Positions 7,096 to 15,835 of a DNA stretch of 47,414 nt are shown one piece after another (within the stretch, counting starts at the first letter, position 1; every line of letters starts with the position of its first letter). The notes below the pieces were generated by a model. It was not told the origin of the DNA and did no database searches. It saw only the letters and a list, made by a program, of their open reading frames with translations. The position numbers were made by a program, and so were the translations under genes. Source of the DNA: a virus. Location: IMG/VR virus record IMGVR_UViG_3300046820_001285, positions 1-47,414 of that record; one strand, 5' to 3'.

Positions 7096-7920
7096 ATGGA
7101 AAATCAACTCGTCGAGTTGCAGAAACGAATCGCAAGTCTATCAAGCCGCATTGGCATAGCCAGCGATCGTGTGTCAAAGGGTGAGACATTCACTCCTCCA
7201 GACGGCGTGCGCTCCGCTGCAAATCGTGGTTTGGAACTTCGCGCACAGTGGAAGCGTGGAGGATTGTCGAACAGTCAGGCAAGTGATCAAGGCATCGGCT
7301 CCGGCGTGCAGCGTGCCGTCAACCTCAAGAACGGCGACGCGATCAGCCTTGAAACCGTCAAGCGGATGCACGCGTTTTTCTCTCGCCACGCCAAGAACTA
7401 CAGGCCCGACGAAAAAGAGTCCGACGGCGGGCCGACCGCAGGAACGATTGCTTGGTACTTGTGGGGCGGCAACGCTGGCAAAGCATGGGCCGAGGGAATC
7501 GCAAACCGGGTGCGCAAGGATGCCATGCCTGCCGCAAATGCGGTGGGGCCGACCGCAAGTGCGGTGCATGTCCCCGCGCCAATGGGCAGCAAGCCCAAGC
7601 CCAAGAAAAAAGCCGAGCCGGTCAAGAAGCTGTCCGAGCCGATCGTCAATGCGCTGAAGCAGAAGGTTGAAGAAGCCAACGCAGCGGCAAAGGACGACAC
7701 CCGCAAGACGACCTTCGACGTGCTTCGGCAGGTCTACGAGCGCGGCGCTGCTGCCCATCAGGCTGACAAGACCACCAGTGCGACCTCTGGCGCTTACGCG
7801 CTGGCCCGGGTCAACGCATACCTGAAGCTGCTGCGCACCGGTCGGCCCGACAACAAGGCTTATGTGCAAGACAACGGCCTGCTGCCGTCTGGCCATCCAA
7901 AGGCAACAAAGGAGAAGTGA
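7096..7920 (+). CDS. Head-associated phage protein with conserved N-terminal module
   Basis: 274 residues from ATG 7096, chosen because AGGAGC sits 7 bases upstream; an in-frame ATG at 7048 lacks this. Residues about 35-135 match a module I know from many phage head proteins: GVRSAANRGLELR, then LETVKRMHAFFSRH, then AWYLWGGNAGKAWAE. Its biochemical role is unknown. A Lys/Pro/Ala linker follows, then a helical C terminus. The same module is often fused to MuF or protease proteins, which fits its place here. The next gene starts right at its stop. Confidence 0.75.
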   Translation: MENQLVELQKRIASLSSRIGIASDRVSKGETFTPPDGVRSAANRGLELRAQWKRGGLSNSQASDQGIGSGVQRAVNLKNGDAISLETVKRMHAFFSRHAKNYRPDEKESDGGPTAGTIAWYLWGGNAGKAWAEGIANRVRKDAMPAANAVGPTASAVHVPAPMGSKPKPKKKAEPVKKLSEPIVNALKQKVEEANAAAKDDTRKTTFDVLRQVYERGAAAHQADKTTSATSGAYALARVNAYLKLLRTGRPDNKAYVQDNGLLPSGHPKATKEK

Positions 7921-7922
7921 CC

Positions 7923-10900
7923 GTGGCATCAAACTTGTCTTTTGACCTTCTGCGTGCGCGTCTTGAGATCATCAAGGCGCTCGCCAACCGCTGGCCTGCC
8001 GGTACCCAAGGCGGGAAAGGGGGCCAGTTCGCCCCAAAAGGCTCCACGGGCGGCGCAAGCGGCACCCTGCAAGCTCCGCAGCTTGGCATCGGGCCAAAAG
8101 GCTACGCCCCCGCGTTTGGCTCGTGGGGGGCCAACTCTCTCGTGCCGGTAACGCCACCCAAGGGTGCCAAGCCGCACCAGCAAATGGGCGAGGACGGCAA
8201 GCCGGTGACGATTAATTACCCGAGCCGCGCCAGCAGCCCGCAAACGTGGACGGACAAAAACAAGACGGCCACTTTCACCCCCGGCAGTGCCACACCAGAA
8301 AAGCTCAACGGCGTGAAGATGTCGTCGTGGAAAGCCCCGACTGACAAAGCCGGGTGGGCCAAGGTGGACGGCACCAACCCTGACCTTGACGCGCTGCCTT
8401 TCCAGCCGCACCCAACCAAGAAAACGGGCGCTGGCGTGATGGTCGTCGAGCCTGATGGCCGTGTCTGGCTGACGCGCCCAACAAACAGTTTCGGTGGCTA
8501 CGTCCACACCTTCCCCAAGGGCACGGCAGAGGACGGTCTTTCCTTGCAGCAAAACGCCATCAAGGAGGCGTACGAGGAGACCGGGCTGAAGGTCAAGATC
8601 GTCGGCGTCCTCGGCGATTACGAGCGCGACACATCGAAGGCCCGCTTCTTTGTTGCACGCCGCGTCGGCGGCACGCCAAAGGACATGGGTTGGGAGTCGC
8701 AGGCCATGCGTCTTGCACCCATGAAGGAGGCGCTTCAGCTTCTCAACAAGCCGCACGACAAGGACATCCTCAACGCCCTGTCCTACGAACTGAGCACCTT
8801 GCGCAAGGCCGCTCCGGCTCCGGCAAAAGGCGGCGCGTGGCAAAAGCAGGAACGCTGGCCAGAAGGCACGCCCGTTGGCGGGCAGTGGAAGGCAATGGGG
8901 GCTGACGGCCTCACCTTGCCGCCCAAGCTCGGCAGTGCAGCCAATCCCGCCTACGACAAGAAGGCCGCGACGCTGCACGCAGCAGCGCAGGCAGGCGACA
9001 TCGCAAAAGTGCAGGCGTACGTCAGCGCCAACGCCGAGAAGCTCAACAAGTTCGATCAGGTCAAAGCGTCTGGCATCACGCCCAACTCCCAGACCAAGTG
9101 GGCAGCAGGCTCTGTGCAGTACGGCAACCAGTTGATCAAGGACTACGAGTCGAAGGGCAAGGCTGTCGCAAGCGCTGACAAACTCGCTGGCCCTGCCAAG
9201 TTGTCCGCATGGAAGCAGACAGGCGCAAAGCCCGGTGGCTCCAACCCCGGGGCGATCTACACCGACGAGAACGGCGTGCGCTGGCTGGTCAAGGGCAGCA
9301 ACGCGGGCGGCGCGACCAAGCAAAGCCACAACGAAGTGCTGGCGTCCAAGCTGATGGCAGCGGCAGGCATCGGCGTGCCCGAAATGAAGCTGGTCGATCT
9401 CGAAGGCAAGCACGGCGGTGGCATTGGCGTCGCGTCCAAGATGATGGACAACCTCCAGTCGCTTGGGTTGAACACCCCCGGTCACCTCAGTGCTGCGCAA
9501 GCCGACTTCGCCGTCCACGCGTGGCTTGCCAACTACGACGCGATTGGCATGTCCTACGACAACACGAAGATCGGCGTGGATGGCAAGGCCGTCAACATCG
9601 ACCCGGGCGGTGCGCTGGAGTACCGCGCCCAAGGCAAGCTGAAAACCGACTTCACCAACTCCGTGCTCGAACTAAAGTCGATGCGCGACGCCCAAAAGAA
9701 CCCGCAGGCTGCTGCCGTGTACGGGTCAATGACCAGCTCCCAGATTGCCGAAAGTGCAAAGAAGGTCGCGGCGATCAGCGACGACTCGATCACCAAGATG
9801 GTGATGACCTACGGCGGCGGCAACGACGCAGAGAAAAAGGCGCTGGCGCTCAAACTGATCAACCGCAAGCAGGACTTGGCCCAACGGGTTCTGGAGATGC
9901 AGACCGGTGAGAAGGTAAAGGCCGAGCCAGCGCCAACGGTTGCCGCCACAGCGCCCGTTTCGGTCGCTCCTGCGGCAACCCCCAAAGCGGCAGCGCCTGT
10001 GGCCGCACAGGCCCAAATCACCCAGAAGGTGACGCAGAGCGTTTTCCACAACACAAGCGACGGCCACAACAAGTTCTGGGCCGTTTCGGTCAGCGGCAAT
10101 ACGTTGGTGACGCACTACGGGAAGATCGGTACCGCAGGTTCAACGACGACCAAGCAGTTCGGCAGCACCGGGGAGGCGTCTGTTGCGGCTGCAAAGCTGA
10201 TGGCTCAAAAAACCAAGGGCGGCTACTCCTACCAAACAAAGCAAGACGCGCCAGACCAGATTGCGTTGTTGCACGGAGCGATGGGTGCTCCTGTTTCGCA
10301 AAAGCCCGCTGCTGTTGCGCAACCGGCCCCAACCGTTTCACAAACACCGGCTTCTGTATCGGGTGGGCGCGGCGGCAATCTTCCAAGCGTGCCTACGTAC
10401 GCTGGCATTCACCAAGCGAAGTACAAGGAAGTTTCAAAAGAAATAGCCAACATGCCGGTCGACGCTCTGATCGCCACAAAGCAGATCGCTGGCGGCAACA
10501 TCGTTTTCACAACCGGTGCCGGGAAAATCACCCTCAAAAACCCGCCAAGCAGCGCGGACGGGAAAAAGTTTGACAGCTACTTCAACAGCCTTGTCGCGGC
10601 CAAGACGGCTGCGGAGCCAGCGCAGGTCGCGCCTACGACGCAGGCCAGCGTTCAGGCAACGACTGCACCCAAAAAGAAGCTCGCCGACCTGCCAGCGTTT
10701 GTCGAAAGCGTCCCCGGTGCAAAGGCCAAGTTCGAGTTCCTCGCCGACAAGGCAACGAACAGTTGGGCGTCTGGCAACCTGACCATGCTGGAGGGGATGT
10801 TCCACGCCGCAAGCAACGAGAGCACGCACAACTCTGGACTGCTAACCGCGCACATCGGTGGCCTGATGGACGACCTCAAGGCCAAGCAGACTGCAACGCT

Positions 10901-12299
10901 GGTGGACAAGATGGGCGACGACTCGCTCAAGGCCGTCAACGTCCCGCAACCCGGCAAAAACGTCGCCGCTGGCCCCGCGATGCCAGACTTCGACAAGCAG
11001 AAGCTGCCAACGTCGAACACGAACGCGGCAAGTCACAACAAGAAGATCGACCAGATCAAGGCGTCGGCCCAATCCGGTGACGTCAAGGCGCTGCTTGGAA
11101 TGTCGTTTGCGACGAACACCTATGGCGTCAAGCAGGCCAAGATCGTCAACGACACGCTGGCATCGCTCGGCATCGCCGAGAAGGTTACGGCAGGCCAAAA
11201 GGCCAACACCCACCCCGCATTGTTTGGCGGCATGAAGCCAGCCGACGCGGCAGACCTGTTGGTGTCGCAAGGCAAGGCCATCCCAAAGCCACCACAAGCG
11301 CCCGGTACCACCGCTGTCAAGATCGACGCCGCCAAGCTGCCGTCCAAGCCGGAGTTCATCACCTCCAAAGTCGAGGTCAAAAAGGAGAACGAGCACCACG
11401 CAGAGGTGCTGTTGCAATTCGCCCGCAACGGCGACCTTGCAAACCTGAAGTCCTACGACAAGTTCAGCCAATTGAGCCAGAAGCTGACCGAGTTCAAGCA
11501 GGACTTGGTGCAGGAACTGGAGGTGCAGCTTTTCCCGCCGCGCCCCAAGACAGGCATGAGCAAGAACGTCCCACCGATCACGATCGGAAAGACGCCTTAC
11601 AAGAGCCTCGCTGCGCACGCCGAGCATTTCAAGCCGGTGCCCGTCACCGACGCTTACAACGTGTCGGCCCACCACAAGGCGGCTTCGTTCGTCATGCTTG
11701 GCAAGACGGATGCGGGAACAGTGAAGCAGGCGTTCGCCGGGGCTGGGACGTGGACAGGCAAGGTTCCGCAGTCGATCAAAGATCAGCACAACAAGCACAT
11801 CGAAACGCTCGACCAAAAGACCAAGGACAACGTGCGCAAGTACACGACCAATTGGGCCTTCGGTGCGAACGACCAGATGCGCAACAAGGGCGAGATCAAC
11901 TCAACGATTCAAGCCGTCTCGGAGGCGATTCACAAGGCGTCGCTGGAACTTCCAGAGGGAAGCCAGTACGCCCGGTCTATCAGCATCAGCGGCGGCGCGT
12001 TGAAGCAAATCCAAGCACTCCAGCCCGGTGACGTCATTCAGTCGCCGCAGTTTGAGTCCATCAAGCAAAAGGGTGGCTACGGCGAAGGCAAGAACGTGGA
12101 GATGCGTCTTGTCGCGGCGGCGGGCGCAAAGGCGATCTGGGTGGATGACAAGCTCTCCGCGCACAAGGGGGAACTCGAACTGGTCATGGCCGAAAACGCA
12201 CGGTATGCTATCAACCGTGTGTACGAATCCAGCGGAAAAACGATCATTGAAGCGGTAATCTTGCCGACCGTCAAAGGCACACTGAAGGGCAAACCATGA
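7923..12299 (+). CDS. Giant multi-domain protein: Nudix, kinase-like, WGR and ADP-ribosyltransferase
   Basis: 1458 residues from GTG 7923 (a GTG at 7917 is too close to the GGAG site). N terminus has a TQGGKGGQFAPKG motif, repeated loosely as TPVGGQWKAMG near 318. Nudix-like domain about 165-290: box GTAEDGLSLQQNAIKEAYEE (L and K replace the usual E and R). Kinase-like (HipA/PI3K-style) domain about 440-580: GVRWLVKGSN, NYDAIGMSYDN, NIDPGGA. WGR domain about 700-770: HNKFWAVSVSGN, HYGKIGTAGS. Helical repeats with AxxGD cores between. ART about 1225-1450: R1351, Ser in PQFES (about 1379), and E1417-L-E1419. Such ARTs attach ADP-ribose from NAD to protein or RNA; Nudix enzymes cleave nucleoside diphosphates; WGR binds nucleic acid in PARPs. 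Position among head genes suggests a virion protein ejected with DNA, as T4 Alt is. Individual domains are confident (ART, WGR, Nudix fold); activity of each is not. Confidence 0.85.
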   Translation: MASNLSFDLLRARLEIIKALANRWPAGTQGGKGGQFAPKGSTGGASGTLQAPQLGIGPKGYAPAFGSWGANSLVPVTPPKGAKPHQQMGEDGKPVTINYPSRASSPQTWTDKNKTATFTPGSATPEKLNGVKMSSWKAPTDKAGWAKVDGTNPDLDALPFQPHPTKKTGAGVMVVEPDGRVWLTRPTNSFGGYVHTFPKGTAEDGLSLQQNAIKEAYEETGLKVKIVGVLGDYERDTSKARFFVARRVGGTPKDMGWESQAMRLAPMKEALQLLNKPHDKDILNALSYELSTLRKAAPAPAKGGAWQKQERWPEGTPVGGQWKAMGADGLTLPPKLGSAANPAYDKKAATLHAAAQAGDIAKVQAYVSANAEKLNKFDQVKASGITPNSQTKWAAGSVQYGNQLIKDYESKGKAVASADKLAGPAKLSAWKQTGAKPGGSNPGAIYTDENGVRWLVKGSNAGGATKQSHNEVLASKLMAAAGIGVPEMKLVDLEGKHGGGIGVASKMMDNLQSLGLNTPGHLSAAQADFAVHAWLANYDAIGMSYDNTKIGVDGKAVNIDPGGALEYRAQGKLKTDFTNSVLELKSMRDAQKNPQAAAVYGSMTSSQIAESAKKVAAISDDSITKMVMTYGGGNDAEKKALALKLINRKQDLAQRVLEMQTGEKVKAEPAPTVAATAPVSVAPAATPKAAAPVAAQAQITQKVTQSVFHNTSDGHNKFWAVSVSGNTLVTHYGKIGTAGSTTTKQFGSTGEASVAAAKLMAQKTKGGYSYQTKQDAPDQIALLHGAMGAPVSQKPAAVAQPAPTVSQTPASVSGGRGGNLPSVPTYAGIHQAKYKEVSKEIANMPVDALIATKQIAGGNIVFTTGAGKITLKNPPSSADGKKFDSYFNSLVAAKTAAEPAQVAPTTQASVQATTAPKKKLADLPAFVESVPGAKAKFEFLADKATNSWASGNLTMLEGMFHAASNESTHNSGLLTAHIGGLMDDLKAKQTATLVDKMGDDSLKAVNVPQPGKNVAAGPAMPDFDKQKLPTSNTNAASHNKKIDQIKASAQSGDVKALLGMSFATNTYGVKQAKIVNDTLASLGIAEKVTAGQKANTHPALFGGMKPADAADLLVSQGKAIPKPPQAPGTTAVKIDAAKLPSKPEFITSKVEVKKENEHHAEVLLQFARNGDLANLKSYDKFSQLSQKLTEFKQDLVQELEVQLFPPRPKTGMSKNVPPITIGKTPYKSLAAHAEHFKPVPVTDAYNVSAHHKAASFVMLGKTDAGTVKQAFAGAGTWTGKVPQSIKDQHNKHIETLDQKTKDNVRKYTTNWAFGANDQMRNKGEINSTIQAVSEAIHKASLELPEGSQYARSISISGGALKQIQALQPGDVIQSPQFESIKQKGGYGEGKNVEMRLVAAAGAKAIWVDDKLSAHKGELELVMAENARYAINRVYESSGKTIIEAVILPTVKGTLKGKP

Positions 12300-12802
12300 C
12301 AACTCAAGACCACGACGATCTCATCGGCAGCGGCTTTGTTTCGCAAGTCGGCGACGCTGGCTCAAAGCCGATCTTGGCATCGCTGCAAACGGCGTCTGAC
12401 CTGCTGCGCAACTTGGTTGCCGACGCGCTTGCCCGCCGAGGTATGTACCTTGAGGGGAAGATGGAGCCAGCAGAAGCGCAGCAAGAAGACGTTGCAGCTT
12501 GCCTTGATCTTGCTGAACTGCTCATGGGCCGTGGCCCGCGATCGGTGGCCTTCTTTGTCCAGCCGTGGAATAGCCCGGAGCAGCTTGGTCAGTTCCTGAT
12601 CGACTCGTACGACTTGGAGTGCAAGGACGACGAGGCCGTGTTTTCTCTCCTCGTTTCGATGCTCTCTGCCGTCTACCAAGAGGTGGACAGCATGGCACTG
12701 AACAAACAGGACGCGGAAGAGGAAGGCTGGAGGCTTGACGGCATCATCGAAGCGCACGCGCACGCGCTGACCGGCATCCCATATCCGACCGAAGACGAGT
12801 GA
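12296..12802 (+). CDS. Hypothetical acidic protein coupled to the giant ART protein
   Basis: 168 residues, start overlapping the giant gene's stop by 4 bases (ATGA), so the two are co-translated. Acidic and helical, no transmembrane segment, no recognised motif; C terminus ends in EDE. Tight coupling to an ART-bearing gene raises the possibility of an immunity, chaperone or loading partner that keeps the toxin-like enzyme in check in the producing cell. That is inference from gene order only. Confidence 0.65.
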   Translation: MTTQDHDDLIGSGFVSQVGDAGSKPILASLQTASDLLRNLVADALARRGMYLEGKMEPAEAQQEDVAACLDLAELLMGRGPRSVAFFVQPWNSPEQLGQFLIDSYDLECKDDEAVFSLLVSMLSAVYQEVDSMALNKQDAEEEGWRLDGIIEAHAHALTGIPYPTEDE

Positions 12803-12832
12803 TCGTCACAACTAGCGCCAACATGGCCTAGA

Positions 12833-12853
12833 AGCCGCCAACCCTCGGCGGCT
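12833..12853 (+). repeat. Hairpin in the 12803-13015 gap
   Basis: AGCCGCC and GGCGGCT form a perfect 7-bp stem with a 7-base loop. No U-tract follows, so this is not a classic terminator. The 213-bp gap otherwise shows no convincing gene and ends in a strong AAGGAG ribosome site for the protease. It separates the giant gene unit from the capsid protease/scaffold unit and may hold a promoter I cannot define. Confidence 0.4.
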
Positions 12854-13015
12854 ATCACAACCACGACATTCAGCGCACGGGGCTACGGCTCCTGATGCGC
12901 TCATTTGTCTGGCCCGGGTGCATCACGCGCCACTTGCAAGCTGTCGCGCTGCGATACCCGTTTGGCTCGTGGAGCGCCCTTTTACACTTTTGAAACCAAC
13001 CCAAGGAGAACCCTC

Positions 13016-13408
13016 ATGGACTTCAGCATTGCCATCACTTTTGAAAAGGCCGACATCAGCGGAAAAACTGTCGCCGGTTGGGCAAGCGTCGCCACCGTGG
13101 ACGGAAAGGCCGTGACGGATTATCAAGGCGATATCATTTCCATCGACGAACTGCGCAAGGCTGCGCACAAATTCGTCTCAGACGCACGAGTCGCAAAGGC
13201 GATGCACGCTGGCAACCAAGTCGGAGAGGTTGTCGAGAGCGTGATCATCGATGATGAATTTGCGAAGGTACTCGGCATCACCGACGGCAAGCGGGGCTGG
13301 TGGGTCAAGATGCAAATCAATGACCCGGCAATCCAAGAGGGAGTGCGGAAAGGGAAGTACCGCGCTTTCAGTATTGGCGGCAAGGGTCGCCGTACGCCAC
13401 AGGAGTGA
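13016..13408 (+). CDS. Prohead protease, XkdF-like
   Basis: 130 residues from ATG 13016 with AAGGAG upstream. The pattern VAGWASVATVDGK, DYQGDII, the MHAG His (about residue 63) and the late KYRAFSIGGKG Ser (about 122) fits XkdF/S78-type prohead proteases, which cleave scaffold and capsid tails during maturation. At 130 residues it is at the short end; the typical C-terminal segment (a TIDEISLVDEGANGEA-type motif) is found at the start of the next gene instead, so protease and scaffold are split at an unusual point. Confidence 0.8.
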   Translation: MDFSIAITFEKADISGKTVAGWASVATVDGKAVTDYQGDIISIDELRKAAHKFVSDARVAKAMHAGNQVGEVVESVIIDDEFAKVLGITDGKRGWWVKMQINDPAIQEGVRKGKYRAFSIGGKGRRTPQE

Positions 13409-13413
13409 TGCGC

Positions 13414-14340
13414 ATGCCAAATCAACTGTCAGACATGACCATCGACGAGATCAGTCTCGTTGACGAAGGGGCCAATGGCGAGGCCCGCGTCGTCATTTTC
13501 AAAGCAAAAGCCGACTTCAAAACCTGCGCTGATTGCGAAACCCCCGACAAATGCGCCCGCAAGCGTTCTTGCATGGGTGCCACGAACACCGATGAGGACA
13601 CCAACGTCCTCTCAAAACTGTTGTCCCGTTTTGGGCAAACCGACCCGGGCGGTACCCCCCGGAATCCAGACGCTGCCGCTAGTGCGGCGGCTCAACTCAA
13701 GGAGCAAGACATGGACATTGAAGCTCTGTCAAAAGCACTTGAGGACGCTGAAGGCAAGCTGGTCGCGCTGGAAAAGCGAACCACCGAAGCTGAAAGTGCC
13801 CTCGAAGATGCCCAAGCAGTCATCAAGGCAAAAGACGACGAGATCACCGATCTCAAGCAAGCCACCAAGGCACAGGAATCTGACGAAGACGTCATGAAGT
13901 CCCTGCCTGAAGTTGTGCGCAAGCGCATCGAGGAGAGCGAGGCCAAGGCCAAAGCTGCCGAAGAAGCCGTCGCAAAAATGCAAGCTGCCACCGAAACTCA
14001 AGAAGCCATCGCCAAGGCCAAGACCCTCGGCTTCGGCAACGCCGAGGAAGTTGGCCCGATGCTGTTGCGCGTGCGCAAGGGTCTGACCACTGCTGCTGAT
14101 GCAGACGCACTGGAAACCATGCTCAAGGCTCAATCCGAGCAAGGCAAGGTCGCGCATCTGTTCAAAGCGATGGGCACCACTCAAGCCGTCGACGGCGACC
14201 CCGAATTGATCATCAAGGCCAAAGCCGATGAGATTCGTGCCGTCAACAAAGGCATGACCGCCGAGCAGGCATACGCGAAAGCCGTGGAAGAGAATCCCGC
14301 GCTTTACAACGCGTACGTCGCCAAGCGTCGCGCCGCCTAA
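13414..14340 (+). CDS. Scaffold protein with XkdF-type N-terminal segment
   Basis: 308 residues from ATG 13414 (GTG 13405 and ATG 13408 are too close to AGGAG). Residues 1-25 (MTIDEISLVDEGANGEARVV) look like the end of an XkdF protease. Then a Cys cluster, CADCETPDKCARKRSC (about 40-55), and a long charged coiled coil (about 100-200) typical of scaffolds, which nucleate capsid assembly and are removed. An internal ATG at 13711 with GGAGC just upstream could give a shorter scaffold, as in lambda Nu3. Confidence 0.75.
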   Translation: MPNQLSDMTIDEISLVDEGANGEARVVIFKAKADFKTCADCETPDKCARKRSCMGATNTDEDTNVLSKLLSRFGQTDPGGTPRNPDAAASAAAQLKEQDMDIEALSKALEDAEGKLVALEKRTTEAESALEDAQAVIKAKDDEITDLKQATKAQESDEDVMKSLPEVVRKRIEESEAKAKAAEEAVAKMQAATETQEAIAKAKTLGFGNAEEVGPMLLRVRKGLTTAADADALETMLKAQSEQGKVAHLFKAMGTTQAVDGDPELIIKAKADEIRAVNKGMTAEQAYAKAVEENPALYNAYVAKRRAA

Positions 14341-14364
14341 CCCAACAAACGAAAGGAGTCAGAA

Positions 14365-14745
14365 ATGGCATTCGAAATCGACATGGACAGAATCAGCCTC
14401 GTTGCAGGCGCAGATTTGTCAACCAAGCAGTTCCTCGCAGTCTCGATCAACGCCAACGGCGCTGCCGTGACTGCTGACGCTGACGACTTCGCCGTCGGCA
14501 TTCTGCAAAACAACCCCGGCAACGGTCAGGCAGCAACTGTCGCCGTCGGCGGTGTTTCCAAGGCTAAGGCTGGTGGAACCGTGGCCGCAGGCGCACGCGT
14601 GACCGCAAACGCCACCGGCCAAATCGTGGCTGCTGCCACTGGCGACTCCATCCTTGGAATTGCAGTGACTGGCGGTGTGTCTGGTGACGTGATCAGCGTG
14701 CTGGTCAGCGCCTCCGGTACCGGCGCTGCCGCAGTCGTTTCCTAA
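14365..14745 (+). CDS. Head decoration (capsid cement) protein, DUF2190-like
   Basis: 126 residues, AAGGAG upstream. Gly/Ala/Val-rich all-beta composition with GILQNNP, KAKAGGTVAAGARVTAN and DSILGIAVTGG blocks, as in DUF2190 cement proteins that bind the outside of expanded capsids at three-fold sites. Position directly before the major capsid gene is the usual one. Confidence 0.85.
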   Translation: MAFEIDMDRISLVAGADLSTKQFLAVSINANGAAVTADADDFAVGILQNNPGNGQAATVAVGGVSKAKAGGTVAAGARVTANATGQIVAAATGDSILGIAVTGGVSGDVISVLVSASGTGAAAVVS

Positions 14746-14774
14746 ACCGATCACCAGTTAAAGGAGATTCCAAA

Positions 14775-15761
14775 ATGAATCCTACCCCCGGCGACGTCCA
14801 CGTCAATACCCCGCTGACCAACATCAGCATCGCATTCCTGCAAAACGCCAACAACTTTGTTGCCTCACGCGTGTTCCCCAACATCCCCGTGAGCAAGCAA
14901 AGCGATCGTTACTACACCTACGAGCGTGGTGACTTCAACCGCGACGAGATGCAGGCCCGCGCCCCCGCCACCGAATCTGCTGGCGGCGGCTACACCATCG
15001 ACAGCACTCCCACCTACTTCGCCAACCGTTTCTCCTTCCACAAGGACATCCCTGACGAAGTGCGTGCGAACTCCGATGCCGCCCTGAACCCAGACCGTGA
15101 AGCCACCGCTTACGTGACGCACAAAGCCCTCATCAAGCGTGAGAAGCTGTGGGTGAACTCGTACTTCAAGACCGGCGTGTGGACGAACGAGAAGGCTGGT
15201 GCCGCCTCTGCACCAAGCGGCTCGCAAGTGCTGCAATGGAACGACGCCAACTCGAACCCCATCGAGGACGTGCGTGCCCAGAAGCGTGCCATCGCTCAGT
15301 CCACCGGCTTTGAGCCGAACAAGCTGGTGCTTGGCCGTGCCGTGTTCGATGCCCTGTTGGATCACCCCGACATCATCGACCGCATTAAGTACGGTCAGAC
15401 CTCTGGTGGCCCCGCAATGGCTGGTCAAGACACCCTTGCCAAGCTGTTCAACGTCGACGAAATCCTCGTGATGAACGCCGTCGAGAACAGCGCCAAGGAA
15501 GGCCAAGCTGCAAGCCACGGCTTCATCGGCGGCAAGAACTGCCTGCTGACCTACGCAACCAACGCTCCCGGTCTGATGACCCCGACCGCTGGTTACACCT
15601 TCTCGTGGACTGGCCTGTTGGGCGCTGGCGCAGAAGGCAACCGCATCCGTTCGTTCCGCATGGAGCAGTTGGGTGCCGACCGCGTTGAGATCGACATGAG
15701 CTTCGACCTGAAACTCGTGAGTGCCGATTTGGGCGCGTTCTGGAGTGGCGTCGTAGCCTAA
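14775..15761 (+). CDS. Major capsid protein
   Basis: 328 residues, AAGGAG upstream. N terminus NTPLTNISIAFLQNANNFVA and the following FPNIPVSKQSDRYYTYERGD are typical of a family of siphovirus major capsid proteins presumed to have the HK97 fold; FEPNKLVLGRAVFDALLDHP near residue 180 is a further family hallmark. Expected to be the most abundant virion protein; a terminator-like hairpin follows directly, as often seen after highly expressed capsid genes. Confidence 0.92.
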   Translation: MNPTPGDVHVNTPLTNISIAFLQNANNFVASRVFPNIPVSKQSDRYYTYERGDFNRDEMQARAPATESAGGGYTIDSTPTYFANRFSFHKDIPDEVRANSDAALNPDREATAYVTHKALIKREKLWVNSYFKTGVWTNEKAGAASAPSGSQVLQWNDANSNPIEDVRAQKRAIAQSTGFEPNKLVLGRAVFDALLDHPDIIDRIKYGQTSGGPAMAGQDTLAKLFNVDEILVMNAVENSAKEGQAASHGFIGGKNCLLTYATNAPGLMTPTAGYTFSWTGLLGAGAEGNRIRSFRMEQLGADRVEIDMSFDLKLVSADLGAFWSGVVA

Positions 15762-15770
15762 ACCAGCAGC

Positions 15771-15817
15771 GGCAGGGGGTGGAAACACCCTCTGCCCTGA
15801 ACTTCATTTCATTTTTT
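15771..15817 (+). terminator. Terminator-like hairpin after major capsid gene
   Basis: An 11-bp stem (15771-15781 with 15786-15796, one G-U pair) closed by a GAAA tetraloop is followed by a T-rich stretch ending in six T (about 15812-15817). This is a good intrinsic terminator, likely leaky, that would raise capsid mRNA over downstream genes and protect its 3' end. Confidence 0.75.
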
Positions 15818-15835
15818 CGTTGGAAAGCTCCGGTC

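Noticed and set aside
7929-9632. 567-codon open frame opposite the Nudix/kinase part of the giant gene
   Set aside because: High-GC antisense shadow: it lies wholly inside a clearly conserved gene, has no ribosome site and its product shows no domain.
10842-11816. 324-codon antisense open frame in the giant gene
   Set aside because: Same reason: composition rich in Leu/Arg/His/Val typical of reverse reading of Lys/Asp/Asn-coded sequence; no start signals.
12842-12868. Additional operator (TATCACAACCACGAC) before the protease gene
   Set aside because: The right half-site reads ACGA instead of RTGA, so it fails the consensus; kept out of the operator set.
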